Assembly (NCBI GenBank): GCA_008711295.1 | Contig: VUYV01000015.1 | Location: 186,001-250,000, forward strand | Length of the DNA: 64,000 bases | Origin: Anarhynchus alexandrinus | Lineage: Eukaryota > Chordata > Aves > Charadriiformes > Charadriidae | Direction: 5' to 3' | Shown here: piece by piece, positions 29,701 to 44,700 of the stretch | Numbering within the stretch: position 1 is the first letter of the stretch | Layout: every line of letters begins with the position of its first letter | Translations under genes and position numbers: made by a program | Notes under the pieces: model-generated | Told to the model about the DNA's origin: nothing | Database searches by the model: none | What the model saw: the letters and a program-made list of their open reading frames with translations, nothing else

Positions 29701-32700
29701 CCTTCTTTCAAGTTCTGTAAGGTCAGAAATATATTATTTTAAGTTAGTGGAAATGCCTTAAAAGTGAATAAGGGAACAAAACCTATGCTACTTAATTTTA
29801 CACAAAACAGACTTCACTCATATATGCCCCCAGCTGTCAAAGACCAAGGAAATATGCATAACGAAAGCCATATCCTTGCACCAGGAGGCAGGAAAAGAGA
29901 TGGACTGATAATGTATTAAGTCTGCCAGGAGCCAGTCTGAGTTGGTAAACTGACTTTGCTGACAAACCAATAGTTCAACTAGTTTTTAATAAAAGCTTCA
30001 GTGAAAAAAAAAAAAANCCACACAAAAAACAAGCCAACAAGCAAAAATAAAGCAAACAAACAAAATCCTTAAAACTAATTCAGAAACCAGACGAGCCTAT
30101 AAATTGGCTTGTCTGGTTTGGTTTTTTTATTTTGAAAGTAAGATACAACTCTTTACAGAATAATTTCTTCCAAGACACAAAGCATACGCAGCTGCTGCTC
30201 AGACATTGCATGTACAGGTAAAGGTCACTTAAATGACTAGAATCTTGCCAGAGTTACTAGGTCAAATCACACAGCCTGATCATGGCGAGGTAACAGCTGC
30301 TAGAAGACACAAGTCCTCTGGTACCAAACAAAGAAGAAAAAGCAGCAATTGCAGATAGAATAAAACAATTTGTGTGTTTTTCCTTTGGCTGGAGTGCACT
30401 TCTCTCCTCAGTCAACAAAAGCACTGAAGTCATCTGTACAGTCTCTGGAGTGACTCAGGTTTACACACTCCCTGTTCAGATTTAGTTTAAACGAGATGCC
30501 CCCTGGAACGAGAGTTGCTGACTAACCACACCAGAAATGATTGCCACCTAATCACAGCCTTGGTATATTTTCTGGTAGTTTCTATTTAAGTTACAGGATT
30601 GCACGCAATCAGCCAACTGGAACACAGCAATTTGTCAAGCAGGACTGAGCACAAGCTTGCCCTCAAAGGCATCGAGCTAAAAACTGATATAACAAATATC
30701 ATTGTTCAACTTCAGAAGTCTGGCTTTTTCACCAAAAGAGAAAGAAAAATAAAGCAACAGCACATTTGTGGTGGATTCAGTAACTTTTTTTTTTTAAACA
30801 CAAAAACACTACCCCAAGCTACAGCAAATGATAAGCTCCCAGGAAAAACAGCACCTGTGTTTTCCTGCACCAAATAATGAAGCAGGATTGGTCTAGTTTG
30901 AAAAATATTTTTAGTGAAAATATTAATGTTGTGTTACTTAAATATTTACTTGCTTGAGTTCAGAGAAAAGATTAATATCTAGGAGACAGAAATAAGCCAA
31001 CTGTGAGCATTAAGAAAAAGAATTGTTTAGGATGAGTTATGGTGTAACTGAATGAGATTCCCAGGCAGGAATGAGAGATCTAACAGGACGCTGTTCACAG
31101 GCTAATTCTCTGGCAGCCTGATGTTACACTTAGCACTCACAAACTGCTCAGACAACACCGGTCCCTGGAGGACACACACAAATTGTAGAAATAGGACAGT
31201 TAGATTGGCACCAACATTTTTGCGTTTTTGTTTTTGGGGTTGGTTGTTGTTTGTTGTTTTTTTTTGGGGGGGGGGGTGTTTGTTTGTTTGGGTTTTTTTT
31301 TTTTGCTTAAGGTCTTGGGACATTGGTCACTTACAATATTCCCCCAGAAGGAAACTAAAAAGGATGGTTTGCAGGTGTTTAGGGTTTTTTTCAGTTAAGT
31401 TTGTAAAGACAGAATGTGCTTTATAAAATTCAACCTAGGGACTGATACCCAAGCATGCTACTTTAACTCCATCCGGGCAAAGCAGCTGAATTGCTGCTCC
31501 CCGTGGCAGTTTTACAATATCTGAAGGAGCAGCGTTTTCCAAACACATCAGCATTCATCTGCCAATGGTTTTGTTTTGACACAGCATGGACACAAAGAAC
31601 TGAACCACAACCAGGTCTTACTAATGACAAGGATTATGCCCAAGACTGTTCTCCCGAAACCTATGCTGTTTGCTTGCATTTGGGCCTCCATAAAAATTAA
31701 AGTGAAATTCCATCAGGCTAAATGCCATTAGAATCAAAACCATTAACTAAAACAAACAGCCTTAGGTAACAATTGAGTATGAGCAAGTTCCCTCAGAAGT
31801 AGTTTGGGTTTTATATTAAAGTTTATACCTAAGCATGATGCTACATCAAAATTTTACCTTAATTTACAATTTTCTATAGCAAGTAGTTGTCAGAGCAGTA
31901 ATTCCCATCATTATTAAGTTAGTGCTGTGAGAATCATAAGATTGGAAGGGCCTTTTGGGGTCATCAACTCTAATGTTCGTTCTCATATCACCTGTACCAC
32001 TTATGCCAGTCAAAATCATTCCTGACTCCCAGTCTACACTTTAATTAATGGCACGCTTATAGCTTCTGTATCTTATGTCAAAACTATCCTCCACCTTAAT
32101 GTTTTTCTTCACCCCATGTTTAATCTCCTGATGTCTTTAATGGACAGAAATCATAGATCTCATCAGTTTCTGTTTATCAGACAGAAGAAGCCACAGCTTC
32201 CTAGTCTTTTCACCAGAAAGACTGAAAGGAAGAGAGCCAGTCAAAGTTTTATTTCTCCCTCTCCATTTAGTCTTACCTAAGTTCATCCTTCGTGAACAAG
32301 GTCAGCCAGTGCAGGCCATAGCATGCAAGGACAAGTTACCCATGACTTTGTCCTTCCCTCTCTGCCAAGAATACTTTCCCTAGCACATACTGGTATCACC
32401 TTCTCCTCTCCCCACAATTATTCTGTACTGGTTGACACCACAGTGCTGACTTACATGGAATCCCCCACATCTCTCTTTTCACCAACCTTTGGATTTTTCA
32501 GAAATTCTTGTCATTTGCCTTTAAGTGCATAGCTCTCATTTTTGTTATTGCTGTCCTCAAGTTCATTGAATCCTTCACATGTTATAATTATCTACTTCCA
32601 AATTGATTATGCCATTAGGACTTGTCTTAAAAGAAAACTTTGACACACACATCCCTACTTTTCTTGCCATGCTACAAGCGTAAGACATCTATCTGCTTCT

Positions 32701-35700
32701 CCCACCAGTCACTGCAGCATTACTAGCATCTGCTATGGCCAGTTCCTTATACACTTTACATGTCTTTTGCCAATTCCAATTTTCTTCAAAAAGAAATGTC
32801 TGCTATGGTGATTTGTGAGATGTTACAAAAGTCCAAATAGATGCATGCTTTCACCTAGAAAGAAGAGGTTAGCCCAGAACAATCTTCCTCTCACAAACCA
32901 ATGCCACATTTTATATCTCACAATCTTCCACACTGCTTCCACCTGTCTATAAAGTTTTTATTATTCTCTCTTTAAAGTTTAAAATAAACTTGCACATTAT
33001 CATAGCCTTGCCTGCTTTCGAAGTCAAGACCCATACTTACCCACATTTATCACCCATCTCCTTATCTTCCTGCCAAACCACAGAAAACACCTTTCTTGTT
33101 CCCCAGTTCAGTGATGCCATGGCTTGCTTACAGCAGTAAACTTCAGCTAACAGCACCCAGATTTGAAGTGTTGCATGTTTTAGCACTCTGGGCTACAGAT
33201 TTCTAGTCTGAAACTCAAGGTGTTAAGGCTTTGCTCCCACCCATAAATCTGTGTATCATTTTCAGTGTTGTTCTTGTAAGAAACAATTCCTACAGTTCAG
33301 GGATCACGCCCAGACCATCTTTACTCAACTCCCTGTCCCTATGCACAGCAGTCTGACATCTTCCTTTGTGAGACTGGCTGTTTCTCCTTCTCATGTGACC
33401 AAAGCACCTTCTGTTATCTGCTTTAATACCCTTTGCAAGACGTCACCTTGTCTGACGAGGTGGAAGCCTCTGCCTTAGCACTGGACTTCCTGATCCTCAA
33501 GATACGCCTTCCTTTACAAACTGATTTTTTGCCCACACCTCGCAGAGGTTCTGTGTTTGCTCACCATACCCTGACGCAATGACCAGGTGAATCATCAGCT
33601 CTGGGGTCACTTCCTAGGTGGAGCCTTTTCTTGTTATTTGAGATGCTAATATTTACCCCTGTAGCTTCACTGAATTTCATGCCCTCCTCCGTATCCAAGC
33701 ACCTCACTTCACCAAAAAGCTCCTTCAGTTTCTCTAGAGGCTCGACAGTTGCTGGCATACATGTTTATCTGTTTAACTTAACCTAGGTTAAGTTGCAGTC
33801 ACTCAAACCAGGTTCAATTCTATGTCCAGCTTCCCTGAAGCATCTTCTGTGCTTCTTAAAGCCACATCTACAGTTAACTTCATTGATTTTATGGCTTCAG
33901 TCACCATCTGATGATGAAACTGCCAGATAACACAGCTCTCTGTACCCAGCCATTACCAACAGCATTCGTTATCTGGTGTGGGGAGTTAGTCTCTCACAGT
34001 GACAATACCCAGAAATACTTCTCTTTAACCATATTATGAGATTTCTACCCACATTTAAATCCTGGACTACGTGCAGTAGATCCCTCGCGCTATCACAGCA
34101 AAATCTCTTATCGGCTCTTCCCAAAGCAATTTCAGCCCAGCTGGTTCTCTTTTATCCACACTAATGCTGCTTTACAATTTTGCATCACTAACACACAGTG
34201 GAATTTTCCCAGTCACCTTTATTCCTCTCTTTCCAGAGCAGGGCATCCCCTCCAACACCTCTGTTGTCCTCATAACCCCCACTCCTCATGGTTCCTGCTA
34301 TCCCTATGAAGGCTAGCTCTTGAGTCCTACACCAACAGCCCCCCTTCCCACCGCTTCAGTCACAAGCTCCCCACTTTGCTTTATAACACTAATGCATTTA
34401 CTTCCTCTTGGAAACAAACTCAAAACTACTAATTAAAATGCTTTTCACTATTTACTTTATATAACTGCATCGCTTGTCATTTCAGGATCATGTAATCCCT
34501 ATTTCATCTCCAACACCAGCTCTTTCCTGATGCTCTATGAGAAAAAAAAATACAATGCAGGCCCCCAGCAAGCATGCACAGGGTTAACTCATACGTATTC
34601 AGACTTCTGTCACGTGCTGCTCTGCTCCAATAAAGCCTGAACACATTTCTGTATCTTTGACCGAAGTGTCAGATATATATACAGAACAGTAAATTCAAAC
34701 TCAAGTTTACAATAGAAGTAAAAGGTTTGTCAACAGAGCTCTGTTAAACCACACTCCTCTCACCTTGCCAAAGCGTAACAAAATACTGATTTAACACTGC
34801 AATCCAAAAGGTCATGTCATGTCTTGATCTCTTTTTAACCATAGAAAAATATGTAAAAAGTTCTCATTATAATCAGATTAGTCATAATACAACAGCCACA
34901 TACCTCTACTCAAGTGACAGACATTACCAAACTCCATTTTGCCCAATCCTTGAGTACTGGAAGGGCGAGGAGTATAAATTTCATAATAACTTCTCCAATC
35001 TAAGGAAAGGCACACCAGCTTCTGCTGTTGTGATGCTGAAACTAGAAAACCAGTTCAGTCTAAGCATAAATTTGTCACGTGTGATGATAATCAACATAAA
35101 TCTGCCAACAACTGTAGAAAAATCTTTCAACAATTTTAATTCAGAATCTGATCTTTTTCTAGAAGACTCTAGGTTGTTAAACTAAAAAATACTGTGTCCT
35201 ACAGAGGGTCATATTAGATGATTACAACAATCCATTCTGGTCTTATAACTGTAGAGTTTCTAAGCAGTTAATCTCCTCAAAAAATCTCCTACTAAAATGG
35301 AGCACAGACTTACTTACTTAATTTGATATGTCAAAATCTAATAAAATTTTGCACATGCAGCAAGTTATACCAGGTAGGAAAGGCTGAAATAAAATTACTG
35401 TTTCACATCCATTTTTCCCTCCCTACCAATTCCTATCCACATTGCATGCTAAATTCAAGTCACATACTAGAAGCTCATGTTCAGATCAGGAGTTCAAATT
35501 TGGGGCATGTTTGAACCAGAAAATAACAAGAATTTATTTTGTTAAAATTCAAGACTTTATTAATCTATGAAATGGCATTATGATTTTTGGTAGCATTAGA
35601 ATTCCCAAATCCAAAAACAAAGGTAATCTCAGCTTTCTAGTAATTTATGGCCCCTCAGATCCTCAAAGAGGAGCCACATGAAGTGTGCCCTCCACAGAGA

Positions 35701-38700
35701 CCAAACGATCTTCTGAAGAATGCCACCTGCTTGCTTTTAAAGAATTCTCATGATGAAGATTAACTCATGAAATTGGGAAGGTGAACAAAATAGGAACGAC
35801 ACCTAATTTTCTAAAATGTGTACAGTATTTTACTCAGCAGTCAAATTCCTTCCTCACCAAAAGCTGCTAAGCTACCGTGGCATCATCTCAATTAGTGTCT
35901 GGTACTCCTGGCCCTATAGGAAAAAACAGTTATTAAATATTTCCAGAATAACAGTTTGTAGATCTCCATTGTATAATTGCAGCCATGACACTCCACAGGG
36001 AGTTCATTTGCAAAGGACTGTGGTTGTTGCAACAGAAGACACTGTGACAACTAAATGTGAACTATCACAAGTACTGAGAGTCTAAAGTCTCTGGACATTT
36101 CCTGAAAACAAGTTCTGAGGTTTACACAAGCCCTCAGGAAAGAAAAATGTCTCTAAAGGGTTTCTCTCTAGAAATTTAAATATCTACATATTCATATATA
36201 GATATCTCGATATCTTTACTAAGCAGAAATTTTCAGTTTACAACATACCTTAAGTGAAATTTGATCCAGAGTTTATTCATGCCTAGCCTTTCCATCGCTA
36301 CCTGACTATAGGGCACAGTTTTGAAATATCCTTAAAACATATTTTACAACAATTGGAAAAAACCCACAAGACTAAAGAACTCAGCTTGCACAACAGTTTT
36401 TGAACAATCTAGTCAAGAATTTGCTGAAAAAAAAATGCCTTATAGTAACCTTTTTGTGATACTCAGGATGCCAACAAACAGCACAGAGCAAAAATAAAGC
36501 ACACTGCTCCCCATCCTTGAAGTTTATAAAGTTGTCTGGCCTCGATCAAGTATCCAGTGGCACAAAAAATAAGATAAATCTATGACAACTCAAAAAATTA
36601 CGGCAAGCCAAGGGAGGTGGCCAGGTAAAAATCCCATGAAGACTTAGGAGCACAGTGCACCTTCATCAGCACGTGAGGCTCCAAACCAGCACCTGACTCT
36701 GGGGGTTTGCTCTCTGTGCACAGCACCACCACCCACCCAACTCCCCAGCTGAAGGGCTGCCCTGCTACAGCTAGGCAGGAGAATGTCTGGTGCCACAAAG
36801 TCACAAAACCACCAGACAGTAGGCAACACAGGACAGATTTGCTACAACATCATAGAATAAGTTTAAGCAACAACGCTTGTCTGTTCCCAAGCCAACCAAC
36901 CATCTCCCAGCCCAGGCCTTGGACAACAGCCCTACGTCATCCTCCAGAACTGGTTTCAGGTGATGCAGTCCCTTCATCAGTTCACTTTGCCTTATTCAAG
37001 CACGCCTGCATTCCTACCACAGGGCCTGCACCCCTACCACAGGGCCTGCACCACTGTTCTGCCAAAGAACCTTAAAAGAACGAAGGGTTCAATGGACCAC
37101 CATACTTAGCTCCAGACCCAAACTCCTTCCTTCAGGAGAAGCTACAGATGACAGCAGGTCGGTTATATGTTGCAGACTTCATCTGGACAGAGGGGTGACC
37201 CAAGAAGTCCTTTAGCATGTAATTATTTTTTTCTAATGATGTTTTTTAAACTGAGTATTAGTACATTGGCCTGAGCTGAGAAAATAAGCACTGAGCATGC
37301 CAATACTCAAAAGTGTAATTCTGTTTTATATGTAATAATTATGTCTGCATGGTGGAAATGCTGGAGTCTGTTTAGCAGAGCATTTAGCTGTAAAGAATTA
37401 AGAGACTTAAGTCACAGGAGCTTTAAGTAATAAGGTTAAAACCAGTATTCCTTAAAGGGACACAGTCAAGGCTGGAAGCCAAACTTCTTTTAAAACTCGC
37501 CAACAATTTTAGGCTGGAGATTATCTCGAACAAGACACCTCCTCTTATCCCTCATCAGACATGCTATTCCAGTCCAATTCACTTTCCATTCACACAGGAT
37601 GTTCAACTGCAGGGAAGAACATCAGGAGTCTGAGGTCAGCACAAAGTTGTTGAAAGATCATACCTTCTTTATCTTTCTAAATGCCCCAGCTCCCCACATA
37701 CAGGCAAGCAAAAAGGAACAGAACCACTTTTTTAATCCCTTTAACACAGGTTCTACCCATGCACCCTGCCCAAAAAATGTAAGTCTGGCCAGCAAAAGTA
37801 TATCCTGCGAACAAAGTGGGTAAGGTTTATATATACCTGACATCACCTCAATTTAATTTTCTCTCATCATAGGATTTCCATAAACTGAAGTTCTCTGAAC
37901 ATATGCTTCCATATTGCATGCAGGTATCCAACTCCCTTACAGTTCTTTCCAAATCCCACCCCAAGTCATCTGACAAAAGGATGAACATATCGACACTCAA
38001 GAGCAGTGTGCTAGAGGCAACATAAACTGAGTCACAACCATTAGCTGGCAGTATTCCCATTCATTTTTAAGATGCCCTTACCTAGCTGTCAGAGAGACAG
38101 CATACCTGCCAGTAACACACTCCAATTCCTTGCTACTTTCCACAACAGTAGGACATGTACCCATGCTATAACATGGTGCTCATGAAGTTCAACCAACACC
38201 AGTCAAAAATAATTCCTCAACTGAGGACTTCACATCATCTAACTTGATCCCATAGCCACAGTCTCTTGCACGCCATGCTGCACAAGAAGGAAAAGGTCAC
38301 TAATATCTGTATGTACTCACTGCGTTATTAGTTAGTTAGAAGTGTAATTATTCAATTATTCAAAGTTAATAATGGTGAAAATAATTTAAAAGGACATTAA
38401 GGAATCTAGTTTGAAAGCCTGGTGAAGGAGGTGGGCGTCTCAGCTTTTTGCAATATGCCAAGTAAACCTCACTAGCATCTTTTCATTAAACTATCAACTA
38501 GAGGTTTCTTGATTTAACTTTTTTTTTAGATCTGGATTAAACTTGAAGTTTTCTTCCTATCTGAACTAGAAATACAGGTGTTTATAGTGTATTTCATAAG
38601 GTATTTAACTGAAATATGTGAATTCATCACAGAAGACAGTATTAGTCATATAAAGACAGTTAAACAGAGAAACGCTGGAGAGTTCATATGCCTACCAGTA

Positions 38701-41700
38701 TTTCTTCAGTTCTTTCAAAACTTTTAAATAGTTTGTAAATAAAACTATTTTGGATCCCCGCTATGATTTACTTCTACAAAACAATGATTCAAAAGTTACC
38801 TGCAGTAGTCATGATCAAATCAAATACAACATGGATTATCCAAAGGCAACCCCTAGCAACACACGAGGGAGTTAATCACATAGAGCTCAGAATAAATATT
38901 AGAAAATAGAATCACAGAACGGTTTAGGTTGGAAAGGACCTGGAAGATCATCAAGTTCCAACACCCCTGCTATAGGCAGGGACACCTCCCACTAGACCAG
39001 GTTGCCCAAGGCTACGTCCAGCCTGGCCTTGAACGCCTCCAGGGATGGGGCCATAACAACTTCTCTGGGCAGCCTGTTCCAGTGCCTCACCACCCTCAAA
39101 GTGAAAAATTCTTCCTAATGTTTAATCTAAACCTGCCCTCTTCCAGTTTGAAGCCATTCCCCCTCATCCTATCACTACATGCCCAAGTAAAAAGTCCTTC
39201 CCCAGCTGTCCTGTGGGCCCCCTTTAGGTACTGGAAGGCCACAATAAGATCTCCCCGGAGCCTTCTCTTCTCCAGGCTGAACAGCCCCAACTCTTCCAGC
39301 CTCTCCTCATAGGAGAGGTGCTCCAGCCTTCGGATCATCCTCATGGCTCTCCTCTGGACACGCTCCAGCAGGTCCACGACCTTCTTATGCTGGGGACTCC
39401 AGAGCTGGATGCAGTACTCCAGGTGGGGTCTCACAAGAGTGGAGTAGAGGGGCAGAATCACCTCCCTCGCCCTGCTGGCCACACTTTTGATGCAGCCCAG
39501 GATACAGTTGGCCTTCTGGGCTGTGAGTGCACATTGCTGGCTCATGTTGAGTTTCTCATCAATCAGTGCACCCAGGTCCTTCTCCTCAAGGCTGCTCTCA
39601 ATCTGTTCTCCGCCCAGCCTGTACTTGTGCTTGCGATTGCCCTGACCCACGTACAGGACCTTGCACTTAGCCTTGTTGAACTTCATGAGGTTGGCTTGGG
39701 CCCACCTCTCCAGCCTGTTCAGGTCCCTCTGGATGGCATCCCTCCCCTCCAGCATGTCTACCTTGCCAAACAGCTTGGTATCATCGGCAAACTTGCTGAG
39801 GGTGCACCCACTGTCCATGTCGCCGACAAAGATGTTGAACAGTACAGTACTGTTGACTGAGAAGAATAAATCTGAACCAGAACTCTGATGCCAGATGCAG
39901 TCATCATTTATTAAGACTTTTCTAGGGGGCCAAAAAGCTGCTACTCCTCAAGCAGGAAGGACAGGTGAAGTCCATTTCATGCCAAAGAGTTATAAGCCAT
40001 GGCAAAATATACAAGAAATAAACAGTATCAGCACAGGTTGGGTGGCCCTAGGTGTAGGAAGTTAGATGCAGGCGAAAGCAAGAGTCCAGAAGACAAGAAT
40101 AGCAAGCTGCTTTCACACATTTCCACACCAAGAAAATACCAGGCGCTAGCAAGCTTTAACCTACCAAAGAGGCAGAGTAAGGGAAGACCCTACACACCCT
40201 CACAGCAACTCCCAAGCTGTTTGCAAGACCACACAATGAATTATCTGAATGAAAAAGCAACAAAGCGAGAGCTATTAGGCTCATCACTCTGGTTTAAGCT
40301 CTCTTGGAAGAGCACTGAGAACAGCTTTCACCAAGTGATTATAAAGTATTTTTCAAAACATCAAGTAAAATTTAATCACAAGGCATAAAAAAAATATGCA
40401 GGAGGAAATTTCAAAGGAAATTTGTAAGAGGATCATTTGCCATCAGACATATGCGCTTCACATGCCTCCAAGTCAAATATTTGAAATATGGTCCTGGATT
40501 TAAAACAGCAGTTTCGTTTGCTTGGACTTTATATGCCATTGTGTAAATTGCAACTAGCTCTCAGACTGTTACAGTTCAGAAGTAGGATCTTTCAGCATTT
40601 GGATTAAATCCAGCAGGTTGTTGCATATTAAAACAGTATGTTAACAACAACTTGAAAAGTTTGACCTGGCAGATACCAAACTGAAGGAGTCAACTGAGAG
40701 GACACCAAGTGAGCAAGAAGAAAGCAGATGCTATTCAAATTCAGGAAGCAACTCTGTACATTTCCTCAGTCCCACTGAAAATCACAGGGGAATTTCAAGA
40801 AGTTCTTAGTCCCTAAATACTTAAAACATCACACTATTTGTTGAAACTTTTGCAGTAACAGTGTCCAAAGCTGAAGGAGCAAGGGTTTGAAACAGGAACA
40901 CAGATGACCACCTGTGCATCACAAGCCAAATGTGGTTTGTAGGTTTTAAACACTCCTATTATTAAACAACAGAAGCAGCTTGAAAGTTTAAGTTTTCTCT
41001 CCAATTAAGCCACAGCTTTACAAACACCAAATTAAAGTTTCAGTGCAAAGAAGCTCCTTTAGTAGCAAATATTCTTTTATCTTAGTGTTATTATCCAAAT
41101 TTCTAATACGTTTTATTTTGTCCCAACACTACATACACTGGTGACTTCCTGACTAGTTGCAGCTAGAGAAGGAGTTCGTAATACTTACATAGCAAATTCT
41201 TCATGAACCTTTTTTTTTTTTAATACCCTTCCTTTATAACCTGTACTTCTGCTACCACTTTTAACGTCCAATTCCGTTCTTTTCCATTTTGATCTACATA
41301 AAGATAGGCAAAGTTTGTTCGGGTTTTGGTTTTGTTTTTTTTCCAAATTCTGCAACCATTTTAGAATACTGTTACAACACAGCAATACAATTACTCTATT
41401 GCTAAGAGCACTATTTACAAGTGTGCAATGTAGGGAGTTCCAACTAGAGACCTTCACCCTTGACACAGAAAGAGCTGGAGGCACTACATTCAGCCTTACA
41501 GAGAACACCAAGGTAAATTCAGGCTACTGCATCAGGAGGAAAAAAGTCCTATAAACACAAAGAAAAAGGCCTGACATTTGACCACCAGGCTTCAGGTTAT
41601 GGATATTTCTAAGTATTCCACAAGACAAACATGTTTTCATTTCTGTTATCATTAACATCCATTTCCATTTTCCCTATTTGCTTCTTTCACTGGACTATCC

Positions 41701-44700
41701 ACAGAGTTTAATTTGGTGGACAGCTACTAGAACCCAAATTTTGCTGGCAATACAGGGATGTATAGTTAAGTTCACCAAGTAGTATTCCAATGCTCCAGCT
41801 ATTCTGACAAACCAAAAATGTCAACAGATAAGAAAGCTTTTCCAGCTCTTCAAAGCAGCAGCAAGACAAAGAGTAGGCAAAAAAAATAACATCCCTAACC
41901 TCAAGACGGTGTCATTTCACACAGCAGTCAACAACTTTAAAAATTTTAGAGTGCAAGACCAGAAGAGATCACCTAACTCAATCTCCTACATACCTCACGT
42001 AGCCAAATCTCACACATATGCTGCGGATTGGGCTCCGAGGCAAAAGCACGTTAGACAAAAGCACTATGTCCTCATGGGACTAAGCCAAGCCCAGGGATGA
42101 AGGAAGACCCCCACTGCCAATAGCCTCGCAACAGCAAAGCATTTCAGACATCGACACAGTGAACAGGACAGGCAAGGTACGAGACAGAGAGACACAGTTT
42201 TTACTGTAATTATCAGATGGATAAGGTAGGTCAAGAAGTTATACAACAGCACTGAAGATGCGGCATAAGCTGTTATAAAGCAGAGAGGAAGAAAACTAGA
42301 AGAGAACAATCACTATCTGAGATAGCAAGAGCCAGGGACAAAGTAGGATGTAATATAAGTAAGCAAGGGAAAGGGTCTGAAGTATGTCTCAGGAAAATGA
42401 TGCAAACAGAGCAAAGGAACCAACAACAGGGCACCCGTGACCGTGTGATCCAACCTCAGCAGGGTCCTCCTTTGCTATGACCCTTGCAAGCTGTGCTGAG
42501 ATAGCAGTTATTTCTATATGGAAGTCAGAAGACAGGAAAGATCAGAAGAAGAAATTTAATTAAGTTGAGATCTGGGGTAAAATTAAGATTCCAAAAGAAG
42601 GTGAAGAATGTTAACAATGCAAGACTGATGGGAAAACTAGACTGCTTCACTGGGATTAGTTTTATTTAATATGTGCTATTTCCACAAATACAACACTAAA
42701 TGCAAACTAATAAAGCAAACTATGCCAAGAGAAGATTATCAGACATAATCCAGACACAGCTGCTCTAAACAGGAGTATATGCAATCTCTTTGCACTTAAG
42801 CAGGAGAATCAAAATACGAAGAAGTCTCCTCTAAAAGCCTCAATCATGTAATATTCAGGATTTCTTTTCTCCTTCACTTCACTTCCACCCTCTGCTGATT
42901 TTCCTGCTCCAAAAGAATCCCTTAACTTGCTCGGACAACAGCCTGTTACCAATGGCTCACTTCACACATCCTCTGAATACCTGCAGGTGAGCCCAGTACT
43001 CAACAATCCCTCTGAGCTTAGATTTTCTGTCAGGTACTTCTATGACAGATACAGCTCAATGATTCTGAAAAAAAAGAAAAAAGTTACCCAATTTGTTCTC
43101 TAAGAAGAAAATGTAAAAGAAACGTACTACTAAACATGAGATCAAGAAGCCACGTACGTTAGCTGCTTTTTCAGGAACACAGGCAGCACTCAGACATGTC
43201 TGGTGTGCACTGTTTTAGATTAGCCATTCATTAAAATACTATTAATGTGTATAATTCAAGGGCGGGGGGGGAATAAATCAATGAATTACAACACTATCTT
43301 TCTGGCTGCCAGGCTTCTTGTTACACTGCCACTTAGGGGTTTTTCCACATTTCCCTTTATCTGTTAAACTGCAATTCAGAGGCTATTAACAGTGTCCCAG
43401 TCGCCTACACTTATTTCACAGGGTTTTTTGTTGTCTTTCTTTTTTAATCTCAGGTCTACAGCATCCAACCCCACGTTACTATGCAGTCTTACGTGTGCAC
43501 CATTTTTAAGGGGAAAAAAAGCAACTTTTCCAACTTTCTTATTAACAGCTGCATTGCTTTATCAGCAAGATTAGTTCATTCCAGTGGAAAGGGAAAATGC
43601 AAAAAAGCCACTTTTTTTTTTTAAAAAAAAAGTGCCAGTTAATAGACTTTTCTTCTCCTTGCCCCAAAAGTTATTCTTTTTTCTCAGCTCCTGGCATCTG
43701 TTTTGTTTTTCACACTGCCCTACCTCAGCATACTTCCATTTTATGTTTAATGGTTCATACTTAAGGGATCTCATCAGCTCATTCTTTCAGTCATGGCTAT
43801 TTCAGAAAACATGTTTCTTCAAGCTTAATAAATTGACTATATTTTGCATTCTTATTATAAAATTGCTCAGTATCATCTAACATACCACTGGTATTTTCTA
43901 CTGTCTTAGCGCACTACAGCTGGAAATTAACGATATAATTTTCACAATAATTCTCAATCACATAAGTCACCAGCCACCTCAAGTCTCTTCTTTAGCTCTT
44001 TACACCTAACCAAAGAATAAGCCAAACACAAGAGTGCATCGTTCCAGGCTGCTGAAATACCTTTGTCCCAAAAACTAGACAGATCAAGAATTGACACCCT
44101 GAAAAGGTTTTAGTTTCAGTAACTCAATCATCCAGTTCATTTTCTTTCACTGCTCTTAGTAGATGGGGTATAAATACATCTTTAACACAGTCAGCTCCAA
44201 GCGGCATCAAAACCAGATTTCTTCAAAGGACAGCCTGAGAACGTTTTGATGATGAACCACCAAAAGGAATGAAGAAACACCTGTAACATGTAAGCATCCT
44301 TGAGCTAGTAAGAATCAGCTTCAACAAAGACATTCTGGCAACACTTTCAAAATGGACAAGTCTACCAGAGATGCTACGAATGCTTCAGGGATTACACAGA
44401 ACTGGATCAAAAACAATTTTAAGATCAATTTTGCAATTATACACCTCTCCCAACTCCTTAAACACAACAGATGTTCAATCAAAGGGCTGAAAGTTAACTT
44501 AAAAACTCCATCCTACAAGAACAGCGCTCTCCCCAAAATGATGCACTCTCAAGACACTGTGGTGGCATCTTTTTATTAACACCATCACCAACACAAGGAT
44601 TTTGATTCAAAAAGGTGAAGAACAGCTGGATGAAGAGCTATCAACTGATGCGAGCGAAGAGCTAAACTGTCAGCAGCACACCAGTGCCACGTTTTTTATC

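Noticed and set aside
38330..38400. Homeodomain or HNF1-like AT-rich motif cluster
   Set aside because: Such motifs are common in AT-rich introns and nothing else supports an enhancer here.
39318..39860. 180-codon open frame on the plus strand
   Set aside because: It is the antisense shadow of the CR1 reverse transcriptase fragment.
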